Of a stretch of 7,766 nt of DNA, positions 1 through 7,766 are shown piece by piece (within the stretch, counting starts at the first letter, position 1; the number at the start of each line of letters is the position of its first letter). Both the position numbers and the translations under genes were made by a program. The notes under the pieces are model-generated. The model made no database searches and was not told the origin of the DNA. It saw only the letters and a list, made by a program, of their open reading frames with translations. The stretch is from Methylocystaceae bacterium (GTDB lineage: Bacteria > Pseudomonadota > Alphaproteobacteria > Rhizobiales > Beijerinckiaceae), in NCBI GenBank assembly GCA_003152255.1, contig PLZT01000592.1:1-7766 (forward strand), written 5' to 3'.

Positions 1-495
1 ATCTCGACCGCCGGCATGGAGGCCTCGGGCACCGGAAACATGAAATTGGCCCTCAATGGAGCGCTGACCATCGGCACGTTGGACGGCGCCAATGTGGAGA
101 TCAAGGAGCGGGTCGGGGCGGATAATATCTTCATCTTCGGCCTGACCGCGGCCGAGGTCGAGGCGAGCCGAGCCAAGGGCATAGACGCGCGCGAGGCCAT
201 GGCGGCGAGCCCGCGCCTCGCCGACGCCCTGCAAGCCATGGCGATGGGCGAGTTTTCGAAGGACGACCCCACCCGCTACGCGCAACTGGTCGATACGCTC
301 ACCTATTACGATCACTTCCTGATCTCGAAGGACTTCGACGCCTATTGGGACGCGCAGGCCCTGGTCGACGCGCGCTGGCGCGACCAGAAGGCGTGGCGGC
401 GCTCGACCATTCTGAACACCGCGCGCGTCGCCTGGTTTTCCTCCGACCGCACGATCAGGGAATATGCGCGGGAGATCTGGAACGTGCCGGTCTAG
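1..495 (+). CDS. glgP: Glycogen phosphorylase, C-terminal part (5' end outside window)
   Basis: Glycogen/maltodextrin phosphorylase (GT35) releases glucose-1-phosphate from the non-reducing ends of alpha-1,4-glucan chains in the cytoplasm, using pyridoxal phosphate. The frame is open from base 1 and ends at TAG 493-495, giving 164 visible residues of a family usually about 800-840 long. The first residues hold the family PLP-binding signature, EASGTGNMK followed by NGALTIGTLDGANVEI. The lysine of NMK (bases 43-45) is the expected Schiff-base lysine. The end, EYAREIWNV, matches the usual phosphorylase C-terminus, so the gene looks intact at its 3' end. The ATG at 16 is an internal methionine inside the PLP motif and not a start. 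It lies upstream of glgB in the same direction, separated by 106 bp, which fits a glycogen operon. The choice of glgP over malP rests on this context. Confidence 0.96.
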   Translation: MSTAGMEASGTGNMKLALNGALTIGTLDGANVEIKERVGADNIFIFGLTAAEVEASRAKGIDAREAMAASPRLADALQAMAMGEFSKDDPTRYAQLVDTLTYYDHFLISKDFDAYWDAQALVDARWRDQKAWRRSTILNTARVAWFSSDRTIREYAREIWNVPV

Positions 496-531
496 GTCGC
501 TCTGGATCGAGTCCAACTTCCCCGCGACAAT

Positions 532-558
532 GCCGCGCTGGCGCGGCGCGTGGTTTTT
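532..558 (+). terminator. Possible weak intrinsic terminator or attenuator between glgP and glgB
   Basis: A perfect 6-bp GC stem (GCCGCG at 532-537, CGCGGC at 542-547) with a 4-nt loop is followed after six bases by a run of five T (554-558). The T-run is short and set back from the stem, so termination would probably be partial. It lies in the only intergenic gap of notable size here. GC-rich DNA makes short GC stems common by chance, so the call is tentative. Confidence 0.3.
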
Positions 559-601
559 CTCTATTGCTTAGCGAGATAACCACTGGCCGCGGCGAGACGC
601 A

Positions 602-2830
602 GTGACACGAATCTCCGATAGCGCGGACGACCCTTGGCGCCTCGGGCGAGGCGAGATCGAGGCGATCCTTTCCGCCCGCTGCGGCGATCCGTTCAAAGTC
701 CTGGGGCTGCACGAAACCCCGGCGGGTTTCGCGATCCGGACTTTCGTTCCGGGGGCCGAGACGGTCCATGCGCGAACGCCGGAGGGCCGGGAGATCGCCG
801 CGCTGGAGAGCGTCCATTCGGACGGCTTCTTCGAGGGCTTGATCCACGGAGCGACCGCGCGCTTTCCCTATGTGTTGCACGCGCGAAACGCCGGCGGTTC
901 CTGGGATTATCATGATCCTTACGCCTTTGGGCCGCTGCTCGGTCCGCTCGACGATTATCTTTTGGTCGAGGGCGCGCACCAAAAGCTTTATCAGCGGCTT
1001 GGCGCGCATGTCGTCAAGCACGAGGGCGTGGACGGGACTCACTTCGCCGTCTGGGCGCCAAACGCCCGGCGGGTGTCCGTCGTCGGCGATTTCAACGATT
1101 GGGACGGGCGGCGCGGCCAGATGCGCAAGCGCGTCGACAGCGGCGTCTGGGAGATTTTCCTGCCGGGCGTCGGCGCCGGACCGCGTTACAAATTCGAGAT
1201 CGTGGCGGCCAATGGCGCGCTGACGCCTCTCAAGGCCGACCCCTTCGGCCGCGCCGGCGAGCTGCGCCCCGCCACGGCGTCGGTCGTGGTCGCCGACGCG
1301 CCCTTCCCGTGGACCGACGAAGACTTCCTGCGAGAACGCGCGCGTAAAAATCCGCGCCGCGCGCCCGTGTCGATCTACGAGGTTCATCTGCCGTCCTGGG
1401 CGCGAAGCGAAAGCGGACAGTTCCTGAGCTACGACGACCTGGCGGCGCGACTGATCCCTTACGTCGCCGATCTCGGCTTTACGCACTTGGAACTGCTGCC
1501 GATCAATGAGCACCCGCTCGACGCCTCCTGGGGCTATCAGCCCATCGGCCTGTTCGCGCCCACCGCGCGGCACGGCCCGCCGGACGGCTTCAAGCGTTTC
1601 ATAGACGCGGCGCACCAGGCGGGGCTCGGCGTCATTCTCGATTGGGTGCCGGCGCATTTTCCGACCGACACGCACGGGCTCGCGATGTTCGACGGCGGTC
1701 CGCTGTTCGAGCATTCCGACCCGCGCCGGGGCTTCCATCCCGATTGGAACACCGCGATCTATGATTTCGGCCGCCGCGAGGTCGCCAATTTCCTGATCTG
1801 CAACGCGCTTTACTGGCTGGACTGCTTTCATATCGACGGACTGCGCGTCGACGCCGTGGCGTCGATGCTCTATCTCGATTATTCGCGAAAGTCCGGGGAA
1901 TGGGCGCCCAATCCCGACGGCTCCAATGACAATCGCGACGCCGTGGCCTTTCTCAAGCGCTTCAACGAGACGGTCCACGATCTATTTCCCGGCGTGATCA
2001 CGCTGGCGGAGGAATCGACCTCCTGGTCCGGCGTGTCGCGGCGGACCAGTCAGGGCGGTCTCGGCTTCGACTTCAAATGGAACATGGGCTGGATGAACGA
2101 CACGCTGGCCTATATGGCCACGGATCCCATTCACCGAAAATGGCGCCACGACAAGCTGACCTTTGGCCTGCTCTATGCGTTCTCGGAGAATTTCGTCCTG
2201 CCGCTCTCGCATGACGAGGTCGTGCATGGCAAAGGCTCGATCATCGGTAAAATGCCCGGCGACGAATGGCGCCGGTTCGCGGGCGCGCGCGCCTATTACG
2301 GCTTCATGTGGGGGCAGCCGGGCAAGAAGCTGCTGTTCATGGGGCAGGAATTCGGCCAGACGAGCGAATGGAATTTCGATCGCGGGCTCGAATGGTGGCT
2401 GCTTGACCACGCGCCGCATCAGGGTCTGCGCGATTTCGTCCGCGACCTCAATCGCCTTTATCGCGAGCGCGAAGCGCTTCATGCGCGCGACTGCGAGAGC
2501 GAGGGCTTTGAATGGATCGTCGTGAACGACGCCGATAACTCGGTCTTCGCCTTCGCCCGTTTTGGCGAAAACCGCTCGAAACCGGTCGTCGTCGTCTCCA
2601 ACTTCACGCCGGTGACGCGCGAAAACTACCGCCTCGGATTGCCGCGCGCGGGTTGCTGGCGCGAAATTCTCAACTCCGACGCGACGGTCTATGGCGGCGG
2701 GGGACTGGGGAACCTTGGCGAAATCGTCGCGCGCCCGGAAAAGTTTGACTCGTTTCCGGCCAGCGCGGCGGTTCTAGTGCCGCCGCTCGCGACTATCTTC
2801 TTCGAATATGATTCCGATGAGCTAGAATAA
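602..2830 (+). CDS. glgB: 1,4-alpha-glucan branching enzyme
   Basis: GlgB (GH13) cuts an alpha-1,4 chain and transfers the segment to a 6-position, creating the branches of glycogen. The 742 residues are close to the usual 720-740. An N1 module covers about residues 15-115. A CBM48 module begins near residue 145 (FAVWAPNA, then [10 protein letters not shown]). The GH13 barrel follows from about 255, with an all-beta C-terminal domain from about 635. The four GH13 regions are visible: DWVPAHFP (Asp347), DGLRVDAV with nucleophile Asp417, LAEEST with acid/base Glu470, and LSHDEVVHG with Asp538. These sit at a constant +12 offset from the known E. coli residues (405, 458, 526). The start is GTG 602: an in-frame TAG lies at 569-571, no other start codon falls between it and 602, and the next in-frame candidates would remove the N1 domain. 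The ribosome binding site is weak (GGCGAGAC just upstream). Stop is TAA 2828-2830. Confidence 0.97.
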   Translation: MTRISDSADDPWRLGRGEIEAILSARCGDPFKVLGLHETPAGFAIRTFVPGAETVHARTPEGREIAALESVHSDGFFEGLIHGATARFPYVLHARNAGGSWDYHDPYAFGPLLGPLDDYLLVEGAHQKLYQRLGAHVVKHEGVDGTHFAVWAPNARRVSVVGDFNDWDGRRGQMRKRVDSGVWEIFLPGVGAGPRYKFEIVAANGALTPLKADPFGRAGELRPATASVVVADAPFPWTDEDFLRERARKNPRRAPVSIYEVHLPSWARSESGQFLSYDDLAARLIPYVADLGFTHLELLPINEHPLDASWGYQPIGLFAPTARHGPPDGFKRFIDAAHQAGLGVILDWVPAHFPTDTHGLAMFDGGPLFEHSDPRRGFHPDWNTAIYDFGRREVANFLICNALYWLDCFHIDGLRVDAVASMLYLDYSRKSGEWAPNPDGSNDNRDAVAFLKRFNETVHDLFPGVITLAEESTSWSGVSRRTSQGGLGFDFKWNMGWMNDTLAYMATDPIHRKWRHDKLTFGLLYAFSENFVLPLSHDEVVHGKGSIIGKMPGDEWRRFAGARAYYGFMWGQPGKKLLFMGQEFGQTSEWNFDRGLEWWLLDHAPHQGLRDFVRDLNRLYREREALHARDCESEGFEWIVVNDADNSVFAFARFGENRSKPVVVVSNFTPVTRENYRLGLPRAGCWREILNSDATVYGGGGLGNLGEIVARPEKFDSFPASAAVLVPPLATIFFEYDSDELE

Positions 2831-2837
2831 GTTCGAA
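2801..2837 (+). repeat. Imperfect inverted repeat across the glgB stop codon
   Basis: TTCGAA at 2801-2806 can pair with a second TTCGAA at 2832-2837, extended by a T-G wobble. After a small internal loop, ATTC 2811-2814 can pair with GAAT 2825-2828, leaving a 10-nt loop. The element is AT-richer than its surroundings. It covers the last glgB codons and ends just before the glgC ribosome binding site. No T-run follows, so it does not look like a terminator. If it forms, it could affect mRNA processing or glgC translation, but chance is possible. Confidence 0.3.
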
Positions 2838-2841
2838 TCTT

Positions 2842-2848
2842 GGGAAAG
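2842..2848 (+). promoter_or_regulatory. Ribosome binding site of glgC
   Basis: The purine run GGGAAAG stands 4 nt before the glgC ATG at 2853, with its GGGA core 7 nt away, in the 22-bp gap after glgB. It supports ATG 2853 over the next in-frame ATG at 2892. Confidence 0.6.
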
Positions 2849-2852
2849 ACCG

Positions 2853-4115
2853 ATGACGCCCGCCCCACACGCCCCGCTCGCTCGACACGCAATGGCCTAT
2901 GTGCTCGCCGGCGGGCGCGGCTCTCGGCTGATGGAACTCACCGACCGACGCGCCAAGCCAGCGGTTTATTTTGGCGGCAAGTCGCGCATCATCGATTTCG
3001 CGCTGTCCAACGCGCTGAACTCGGGCATCCGGCGCATCGCCGTGGCGACCCAGTACAAGGCCCATAGCCTGATCCGCCATTTGCAGCGCGGCTGGAGCTT
3101 TTTCCGCACCGAGCGCAACGAGAGTTTCGACATTCTGCCGGCGAGTCAACGCGTTTCCGAGGATCACTGGTATCTCGGCACCGCCGACGCGGTGTTCCAA
3201 AACATCGACATCATCGAGAGCTATGACCCAAAATTCATCGTGCTGCTGGCCGGCGATCACATCTACAAGATGGATTACGAACCGATGCTGCAGCAGCATG
3301 TCGACCAGGGCGCGGATGTGACCGTTGGCTGTCTCGAGGTCGCGCGCGCCGAGGCTTCCGGTTTCGGCGTCATGGCCGTCGACGCGAATAATGTGATCCA
3401 CTCATTTCTGGAAAAGCCCAAGGATCCGCCGGCCATGCCGGGCCATCCCGACAAATCGCTCTGCAGCATGGGCATCTACGTGTTCGAGGCGAAGTTTCTC
3501 TATGAGCAGTTGCGACGCGACGCGGCAGACCCGCGATCCAACCACGATTTCGGCAAGGATATCATCCCCTATATCGTCACGCATGGACGGGCGGTCGCGC
3601 ATCATTTTTCGCGCTCCTGCGTGCGCTCCGCGAACGAGCAGGAAGCCTATTGGCGCGATGTCGGCACGGTCGACGCCTATTGGGCCGCCAATATCGACCT
3701 CACCGATTTCACGCCGCATCTCGATCTTTACGACCGCGATTGGCCGATCTGGACCTATGGCGAAATCACGCCGCCGGCGAAATTCGTGCATGATCAGGTG
3801 GGTCGAAGGGGACAGGCGCTGTCGTCGCTGGTGTCGGGCGGCTGCATCATTTCCGGCGCGACCTTGCGGCGCACGCTGCTGTTCACATGGGTGCGCGTGA
3901 ATTCATACGCGAGCGTCGAGAACGCGGTGATTCTTCCATACGTCGACATAGGGCGCTCGGCCCGGCTCACCAATGTCGTCGTCGACCGCGGCGTGCAAAT
4001 TCCGCCCGGGCTCGTCGTCGGCGAAGACCCAGCGCTCGACGCGCGCCGCTTCAGACGCACCGACCAGGGAGTCTGTCTGGTCACCCAGCCGATGATCGAC
4101 CGGCTGTCGCAATGA
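2853..4115 (+). CDS. glgC: Glucose-1-phosphate adenylyltransferase (ADP-glucose pyrophosphorylase)
   Basis: GlgC makes ADP-glucose and pyrophosphate from ATP and glucose-1-phosphate, the committed and allosterically controlled step of bacterial glycogen synthesis. The 420 residues match the family (E. coli 431). The N-terminal nucleotidyltransferase domain carries the nucleotide loop LAGGRGSRL (residues 18-26) and [11 protein letters not shown] (33-43), whose Lys35 corresponds to the E. coli activator-site Lys39. It also has [11 protein letters not shown] with catalytic Asp135 and FLEKP with the glucose-1-phosphate-contacting Lys188. A C-terminal left-handed beta-helix domain runs from about 290. 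ATG 2853 is chosen because it has a ribosome binding site and gives the usual short lead before AYVLAGG. An alternative ATG at 2892 would remove 13 residues. Characterised relatives in Agrobacterium are activated by fructose 6-phosphate and pyruvate; the same control here is inference. The TGA stop at 4113-4115 overlaps the glgA start. Confidence 0.97.
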   Translation: MTPAPHAPLARHAMAYVLAGGRGSRLMELTDRRAKPAVYFGGKSRIIDFALSNALNSGIRRIAVATQYKAHSLIRHLQRGWSFFRTERNESFDILPASQRVSEDHWYLGTADAVFQNIDIIESYDPKFIVLLAGDHIYKMDYEPMLQQHVDQGADVTVGCLEVARAEASGFGVMAVDANNVIHSFLEKPKDPPAMPGHPDKSLCSMGIYVFEAKFLYEQLRRDAADPRSNHDFGKDIIPYIVTHGRAVAHHFSRSCVRSANEQEAYWRDVGTVDAYWAANIDLTDFTPHLDLYDRDWPIWTYGEITPPAKFVHDQVGRRGQALSSLVSGGCIISGATLRRTLLFTWVRVNSYASVENAVILPYVDIGRSARLTNVVVDRGVQIPPGLVVGEDPALDARRFRRTDQGVCLVTQPMIDRLSQ

Positions 4116-5581
4116 GGCGCGTGGAGACGCTGGCGGTCGCCTCCGAAATCACGCCGCTCCTCAAGACCGGCGGCCTCGCCGATGTCGCGGGCGCCCTGCC
4201 CGCGGCGCTCAAGGCGGAGGGCGTCGAAACAAGGACGCTGATCCCCGGCTATCCCGGCGTGCTGGCGGCGCTCGGCCACGCGCGAAGCCTGTTCGAGTTC
4301 GAGGCGTTTTTCGGCGGCCCGGCTCGGCTTCTCGGCGCGAGCGCGGCCGAACTGGATCTATTCGTCTTGGACGCCCCACACCTCTATGTCAGAGAGGGCG
4401 GCCCCTACGCCGGGAGCGACGGAGCCGATTATCCGGACAACGCCTTGCGCTTCGCCGCGCTGGCGCGGGCCGCGAGTCTAATCGCGCAAGGGCTGCTGCC
4501 GAACTATCGTCCCGATATTCTTCACGCGCATGATTGGCAGGCGGCGCTGACGGCGGCCTATCTGCGCTACGGCGGCGAGCCGCGCCCGGCGACGGTTTTC
4601 ACGATCCACAATCTGGCCTTCCAGGGCAAATTCCCCAAGAGCATATTGCCCGCGCTCGGTTTGCCCACGCACTCCTTCGCGATCGACGGCGTTGAATTTT
4701 ACGGCGAAGTCGGTTTTCTGAAAGCGGGACTGCAATTTTCCGACCGCATTACAACGGTGTCGCCGAGCTACGCGGCCGAAATCATGACGCCGGAATCCGG
4801 CATGGGCCTCGACGGGCTTTTGCGCGCGAGAGGCAGCGATGTCGTTGGAATTCTCAACGGCGTCGACGAGAGCGTCTGGAATCCGGCCAGCGACACGCGC
4901 ATCGCCGCGCGCTACGATTTGTCCTCCCTGGCGCTTCGCGCGAAAAACAAGACCGAGTTGCAACAGCGCTTCGGCCTGCGCGCCGACCCGCAATTCTTTT
5001 TGATCGGAGTCGTCAGCCGCTTGTCGTGGCAAAAGGGGCTCGATCTCCTGATCGAAGCCTTGCCCCAAGTCATCGGGCCAAATTGCCAATTGGCGCTGCT
5101 CGGCGCCGGCGACAAGCCGCTCGAACAGGGTTTCACGGAGGCGGCGCGCAAGAATCCCGAGGAAGTCGGCGTCAAGATCGGCTTCGATGAGGACATCGCC
5201 CATCTCATGCAGGCGGGCGCGGATGTGATTCTCGTCCCCTCGCGTTTCGAGCCCTGCGGGCTCACGCAGCTTTACGCCTTGCGTTACGGCGCCGCGCCGG
5301 TTGTCGCGTGTGTCGGCGGCCTGCGCGACACGATTATCGACGCTAACGAAATGGCGCTTCGAGCCGGCGTCGCGACAGGCTTTACATTTTCGCCGGTGAC
5401 GGTCGATGCGTTGGTGGCGACATTGCATCGGGCGCGAAGTCTTTTCGCCGACAAGGAACAATGGCGCCAGTTGCAGGGCAATGGCATGAAGACCGACGTT
5501 TCCTGGCGTCATCCCGCGCGGCGCTATGCCGAGCTTTATCGCGACCTGCTCGCGGCCCGCGCCGCGTCAGGAGCGCCATGA
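4112..5581 (+). CDS. glgA: Glycogen synthase (ADP-glucose dependent)
   Basis: GlgA (GT5) transfers glucose from ADP-glucose to the non-reducing end of an alpha-1,4-glucan. The 489 residues are normal for the family (E. coli 477). The N-terminal synthase domain opens with [20 protein letters not shown], where Lys18 of KTGG is the ADP-glucose-binding lysine, and carries HAHDWQ at about residues 138-143. The C-terminal GT-B domain holds [12 protein letters not shown], with Arg303 and Lys308 matching E. coli Arg300 and Lys305. It also holds [17 protein letters not shown], with Glu380 matching the catalytic Glu377. The frame stays open upstream to about 3887, but that part is an arginine-rich shadow of glgC. 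ATG 4112 gives the standard N-terminus and an ATGA overlap with the glgC stop. No Shine-Dalgarno sequence is evident before it, which points to translational coupling to glgC. The TGA stop (5579-5581) overlaps the glgX start in the same way. Confidence 0.97.
   Translation: MRRVETLAVASEITPLLKTGGLADVAGALPAALKAEGVETRTLIPGYPGVLAALGHARSLFEFEAFFGGPARLLGASAAELDLFVLDAPHLYVREGGPYAGSDGADYPDNALRFAALARAASLIAQGLLPNYRPDILHAHDWQAALTAAYLRYGGEPRPATVFTIHNLAFQGKFPKSILPALGLPTHSFAIDGVEFYGEVGFLKAGLQFSDRITTVSPSYAAEIMTPESGMGLDGLLRARGSDVVGILNGVDESVWNPASDTRIAARYDLSSLALRAKNKTELQQRFGLRADPQFFLIGVVSRLSWQKGLDLLIEALPQVIGPNCQLALLGAGDKPLEQGFTEAARKNPEEVGVKIGFDEDIAHLMQAGADVILVPSRFEPCGLTQLYALRYGAAPVVACVGGLRDTIIDANEMALRAGVATGFTFSPVTVDALVATLHRARSLFADKEQWRQLQGNGMKTDVSWRHPARRYAELYRDLLAARAASGAP
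5569..5573 (+). promoter_or_regulatory. Ribosome binding site of glgX
   Basis: AGGAG lies inside the last codons of glgA, 4 nt before the ATG at 5578. It supports that start, which overlaps the glgA stop as ATGA. The spacing is slightly short but acceptable. Confidence 0.6.
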
Positions 5582-7766
5582 CGCGCATTACGGAAGGCGC
5601 GCCCGAGCCGCTCGGCCTGACGCTGACGGCGACGGGCGCCAATGTCGCGGTCTTCTCCAGGTCGGCGCGAGCGATCGATCTCTGCCTGTTTGACGAAGCG
5701 GGCGAGGTGGAACTCGAACGCGTTCGCATCGGCCATCGCACCGGCGACGTGTTTCACGCGCATGTCGAGGGACTGAGCGAGGGCCGGCGTTACGGACTGC
5801 GCGCTCACGGCCCCTATGAACCCGAAAAGGGCCCGCGCTTCAACGCATCGAAACTTCTGGTCGATCCTTACGCGTTGAAGCTCGACCGGCCCTTTGCCTT
5901 GCACCCCTCGGTGTTCGGCTATGAGGCGGACGACGCGGCGGCGGATCTCTCCTTCGATCGCGGCGACAGCGCGCCCTTCACGCCAAAGGGCGTCGCCACG
6001 CGCCCTTCGCGCGCCGATACATCCGCTCGGCCTCGACACGCGTGGGAGGACACGATCCTCTATGAACTGCATGTCAAGGGCTTCACCAAGACTCATCCGG
6101 ACGTGCCGGAGGCGCTGCGCGGAACCTTCAAGGGTCTCGCGTGCGAGGCCGCGATCGCGCATCTCACGCGGCTTGGCGTCACCGCTGTTGAACTCATGCC
6201 CTGCGCGGCTTGGATCGATGAACGCCATCTGACCGGGCTCGGCCTTTCCAATTACTGGGGCTATAACCCAATCGCGTTGATGGCGCCCGATCCGCGGCTC
6301 GCGCCCGGCGGTTGGGACGAGGTGCGGGAAGCGGTCGCGGCGCTGCACCGAGCGGGGCTCGAGGTCATCGTCGACGTCGTGTTCAACCACACCGGAGAAG
6401 GCGATGAGCTCGGCCCCACGCTGTCGCTGCGCGGCTTGGATAATGCGACCTATTATCGACTGCGTTCGGATGCGCCGCGCCATTACGTCAACGACGCCGG
6501 CTGCGGCAATATTCTCGCGATGGACCGCGCGCCGGTCGCCCGCCTCGCGCTCGACGCCTTGCGCGCCTGGGCCGAGTATGGCGGCGTGGACGGCTTTCGT
6601 TTCGATCTCGCGACAACGCTCGCGCGCCGAACCGAAGGCTTTGACGCTCAGGCGCCGTTTCTCGCGGCGCTGCTGCAAGACCCCGTATTGCGCGAACTAA
6701 AGCTCATTGCCGAGCCGTGGGACATCGGCCCAGGGGGCTATCAGCTCGGCAAGTTTCCGGGGCCGTTCGCGGAGTGGAACGATCGCTTCCGCGACTGTGT
6801 CAGGCGCTTCTGGCGCGGCGACGACATTGGCGTTGGCGAGGTGGCGACGCGCGTCGCGGGGTCGCGGGATTTCTTCGAGGCGCATCGCCGCCCGTCAAGA
6901 AGCATAAATTTCATCACGGCGCATGACGGCTTCACATTGCGCGATCTCGTGTCTTATTCGCGCAAGCGCAACGACGCCAATGGCGAAGACAACCGCGACG
7001 GGACGAACGAGAACTTTTCCTGGAACAATGGAGTCGAGGGCGAAACGGGCGACGACGCCATCCTCGCGGCGCGCGGCAAGGATCAACGCAATCTGCTGGC
7101 GAGCCTGCTGCTCGCGCGCGGAACGCCCATGCTGTCAATGGGCGCGGAGCTTGGCCAGACGCAGGCCGGCAACAACAACGCCTATGCGCAAGACAACGAA
7201 ACCGCCTGGCTCGATTGGAACGGGGCGGACCAGGAACTGCTGGCGTTCACGCGGGACCTGATCGCGCTGCGCAAAGACACTCCCGCGCTGACGCGCGACA
7301 GCTTTCTGACGGGCGCGCCACTCGACGAGACGCTCATTCCCGACATCGAATGGCGCCGCGCCGATGGCGCTCTCATGCGCGAGGAAGATTGGCGCGACGG
7401 TTCCGCGGCGACGCTGCTCGCCTGTCTCTATGCGCCGACGGAAGGCGCGCGCGACGCCGATCGCGTGGCCATTAGCTGGCATAGAGGGGCGGAGACCGTG
7501 ACCGTCACGCCGCCGCCGCCACGCGACGGTTTCGATTGGACCATTCGCCTCGCGACGGTGCCCGCCGAGCTAGCTCCAAACGGCGTCGCGGTCGCCGCGC
7601 GCTCGGTCGTCGTCTTGCGCGAACAGGCCGCGACCCAAGGCCGTCGATTTGACAGGGAAGCGCCGCCCGAACTCCTCTCGGCGCTGGCGCAAGCGGCGGG
7701 CGTGGCGCCCAGTTGGCGGGACGTCGACGGCGCGGAGCACGCGGTTCCGCGCGAGACCATCGAAGC
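5578..7766 (+). CDS. glgX: Glycogen debranching enzyme GlgX, apparently fused to a MalQ 4-alpha-glucanotransferase (3' end outside window)
   Basis: GlgX (GH13) hydrolyses the alpha-1,6 links of short branches left on phosphorylase-trimmed glycogen. The frame runs from ATG 5578 to the right edge without a stop: 729 codons plus two bases. A CBM48 module covers about residues 10-110. The catalytic barrel runs from about 155 and shows [18 protein letters not shown] (Asp266), VDGFRFDLA with nucleophile Asp343, LIAEPWDIG with acid/base Glu379, and ITAHDGFTL with Asp450. These correspond to E. coli Asp336, Glu371 and Asp443. [10 protein letters not shown] is also conserved. The C-terminal beta domain ends near residue 680 (RSVVVL), where E. 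coli GlgX (657 residues) would stop. Here the frame continues through a short linker into [15 protein letters not shown] and then HAVPRETIE (from about residue 698). This resembles the start of MalQ, which transfers alpha-1,4-glucan segments between malto-oligosaccharides. Bifunctional GlgX/MalQ proteins are a known class. The debranching call is near certain. The fusion rests on about 30 residues. Confidence 0.93.
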   Translation, partial: MTRITEGAPEPLGLTLTATGANVAVFSRSARAIDLCLFDEAGEVELERVRIGHRTGDVFHAHVEGLSEGRRYGLRAHGPYEPEKGPRFNASKLLVDPYALKLDRPFALHPSVFGYEADDAAADLSFDRGDSAPFTPKGVATRPSRADTSARPRHAWEDTILYELHVKGFTKTHPDVPEALRGTFKGLACEAAIAHLTRLGVTAVELMPCAAWIDERHLTGLGLSNYWGYNPIALMAPDPRLAPGGWDEVREAVAALHRAGLEVIVDVVFNHTGEGDELGPTLSLRGLDNATYYRLRSDAPRHYVNDAGCGNILAMDRAPVARLALDALRAWAEYGGVDGFRFDLATTLARRTEGFDAQAPFLAALLQDPVLRELKLIAEPWDIGPGGYQLGKFPGPFAEWNDRFRDCVRRFWRGDDIGVGEVATRVAGSRDFFEAHRRPSRSINFITAHDGFTLRDLVSYSRKRNDANGEDNRDGTNENFSWNNGVEGETGDDAILAARGKDQRNLLASLLLARGTPMLSMGAELGQTQAGNNNAYAQDNETAWLDWNGADQELLAFTRDLIALRKDTPALTRDSFLTGAPLDETLIPDIEWRRADGALMREEDWRDGSAATLLACLYAPTEGARDADRVAISWHRGAETVTVTPPPPRDGFDWTIRLATVPAELAPNGVAVAARSVVVLREQAATQGRRFDREAPPELLSALAQAAGVAPSWRDVDGAEHAVPRETIE

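Noticed and set aside
559..601. Possible promoter for glgB (AT-richer CTATTGCTTAGCGAGATAAC).
   Set aside because: I could not find a convincing -35/-10 pair at normal spacing, so a promoter is not supported by sequence alone.
455..1978. A 507-codon open frame on the - strand opposite glgB.
   Set aside because: It is antisense to a glgB frame with all catalytic motifs intact. Its translation is arginine-rich with no recognisable domain. Long antisense frames are expected in GC-rich DNA.
2693..2718. G-rich stretch in glgB that could be read as a G-quadruplex motif.
   Set aside because: It encodes the glycine-rich [10 protein letters not shown] segment of the C-terminal domain. Its G-runs are mostly doublets, and protein coding explains it.
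3887..4111. Extension of the glgA frame upstream by 75 codons into glgC.
   Set aside because: The added residues are arginine-rich and out of frame with conserved glgC sequence. ATG 4112 gives the standard GlgA N-terminus.
4478..5512. A 344-codon open frame on the - strand opposite glgA.
   Set aside because: It is a shadow of the glgA codons, with no recognisable family and no plausible ribosome binding site.
5536..6678. A 380-codon open frame on the - strand opposite glgX.
   Set aside because: It is antisense to conserved GH13 coding sequence, with arginine/alanine-rich composition and no domain.
5894..7475. Several short + strand frames inside glgX in other phases.
   Set aside because: The phase starting at 5578 is continuous to the window edge and carries all GlgX motifs, so these are shadows. 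I saw no frameshift splitting glgX.
1..7766. Search for a mobile element, CRISPR array, RNA gene or undescribed system.
   Set aside because: Nearly all bases are explained by five recognised glycogen genes of uniform composition. No repeat array, tRNA-like fold, transposase or unfamiliar gene was seen.

Overview
The window is a dense, single-strand piece of a bacterial glycogen-metabolism operon. In order on the + strand it carries the 3' end of glgP (glycogen phosphorylase), complete glgB (branching enzyme), complete glgC (ADP-glucose pyrophosphorylase), complete glgA (glycogen synthase), and a glgX (debranching enzyme) frame that is still open at the right edge. After the GlgX domains that last frame continues, without a stop, into what reads as the N-terminus of a MalQ-type 4-alpha-glucanotransferase. 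The final gene is therefore probably a bifunctional GlgX-MalQ fusion whose MalQ half lies outside the window.

The DNA is strongly GC-rich, and long antisense shadow frames result from this. The GlgC N-terminus and the glgP-B-C-A-X order are typical of Alphaproteobacteria, most likely the Hyphomicrobiales (Rhizobiales). A methanotroph or methylotroph-like lineage such as Methylocystaceae/Beijerinckiaceae is possible, but this is an inference from general resemblance and not a database result.

Layout: 1-495 is the glgP C-terminus with its pyridoxal-phosphate lysine motif. 496-601 is a 106-bp gap with a weak terminator-like hairpin. 602-2830 is glgB, with a GTG start. 2831-2852 is a 22-bp gap, with an imperfect inverted repeat overlapping the glgB stop and a Shine-Dalgarno-like run. 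2853-4115 is glgC. 4112-5581 is glgA, overlapping glgC by ATGA. 5578-7766 is glgX(-malQ), overlapping glgA by ATGA and cut by the window edge.

Together the enzymes make and break storage glycogen. GlgC makes ADP-glucose, GlgA polymerises it into alpha-1,4 chains, and GlgB adds alpha-1,6 branches. GlgP shortens outer chains to glucose-1-phosphate, and GlgX removes the short branch stubs left behind. A fused MalQ would disproportionate the released malto-oligosaccharides into chains that GlgP can use again. All catalytic residues I could check are present. I found no mobile element, RNA gene, CRISPR array or defence system, and nothing that looks like an undescribed system. The gene fusion is the most interesting point, and bifunctional GlgX/MalQ proteins are already a known annotation class.
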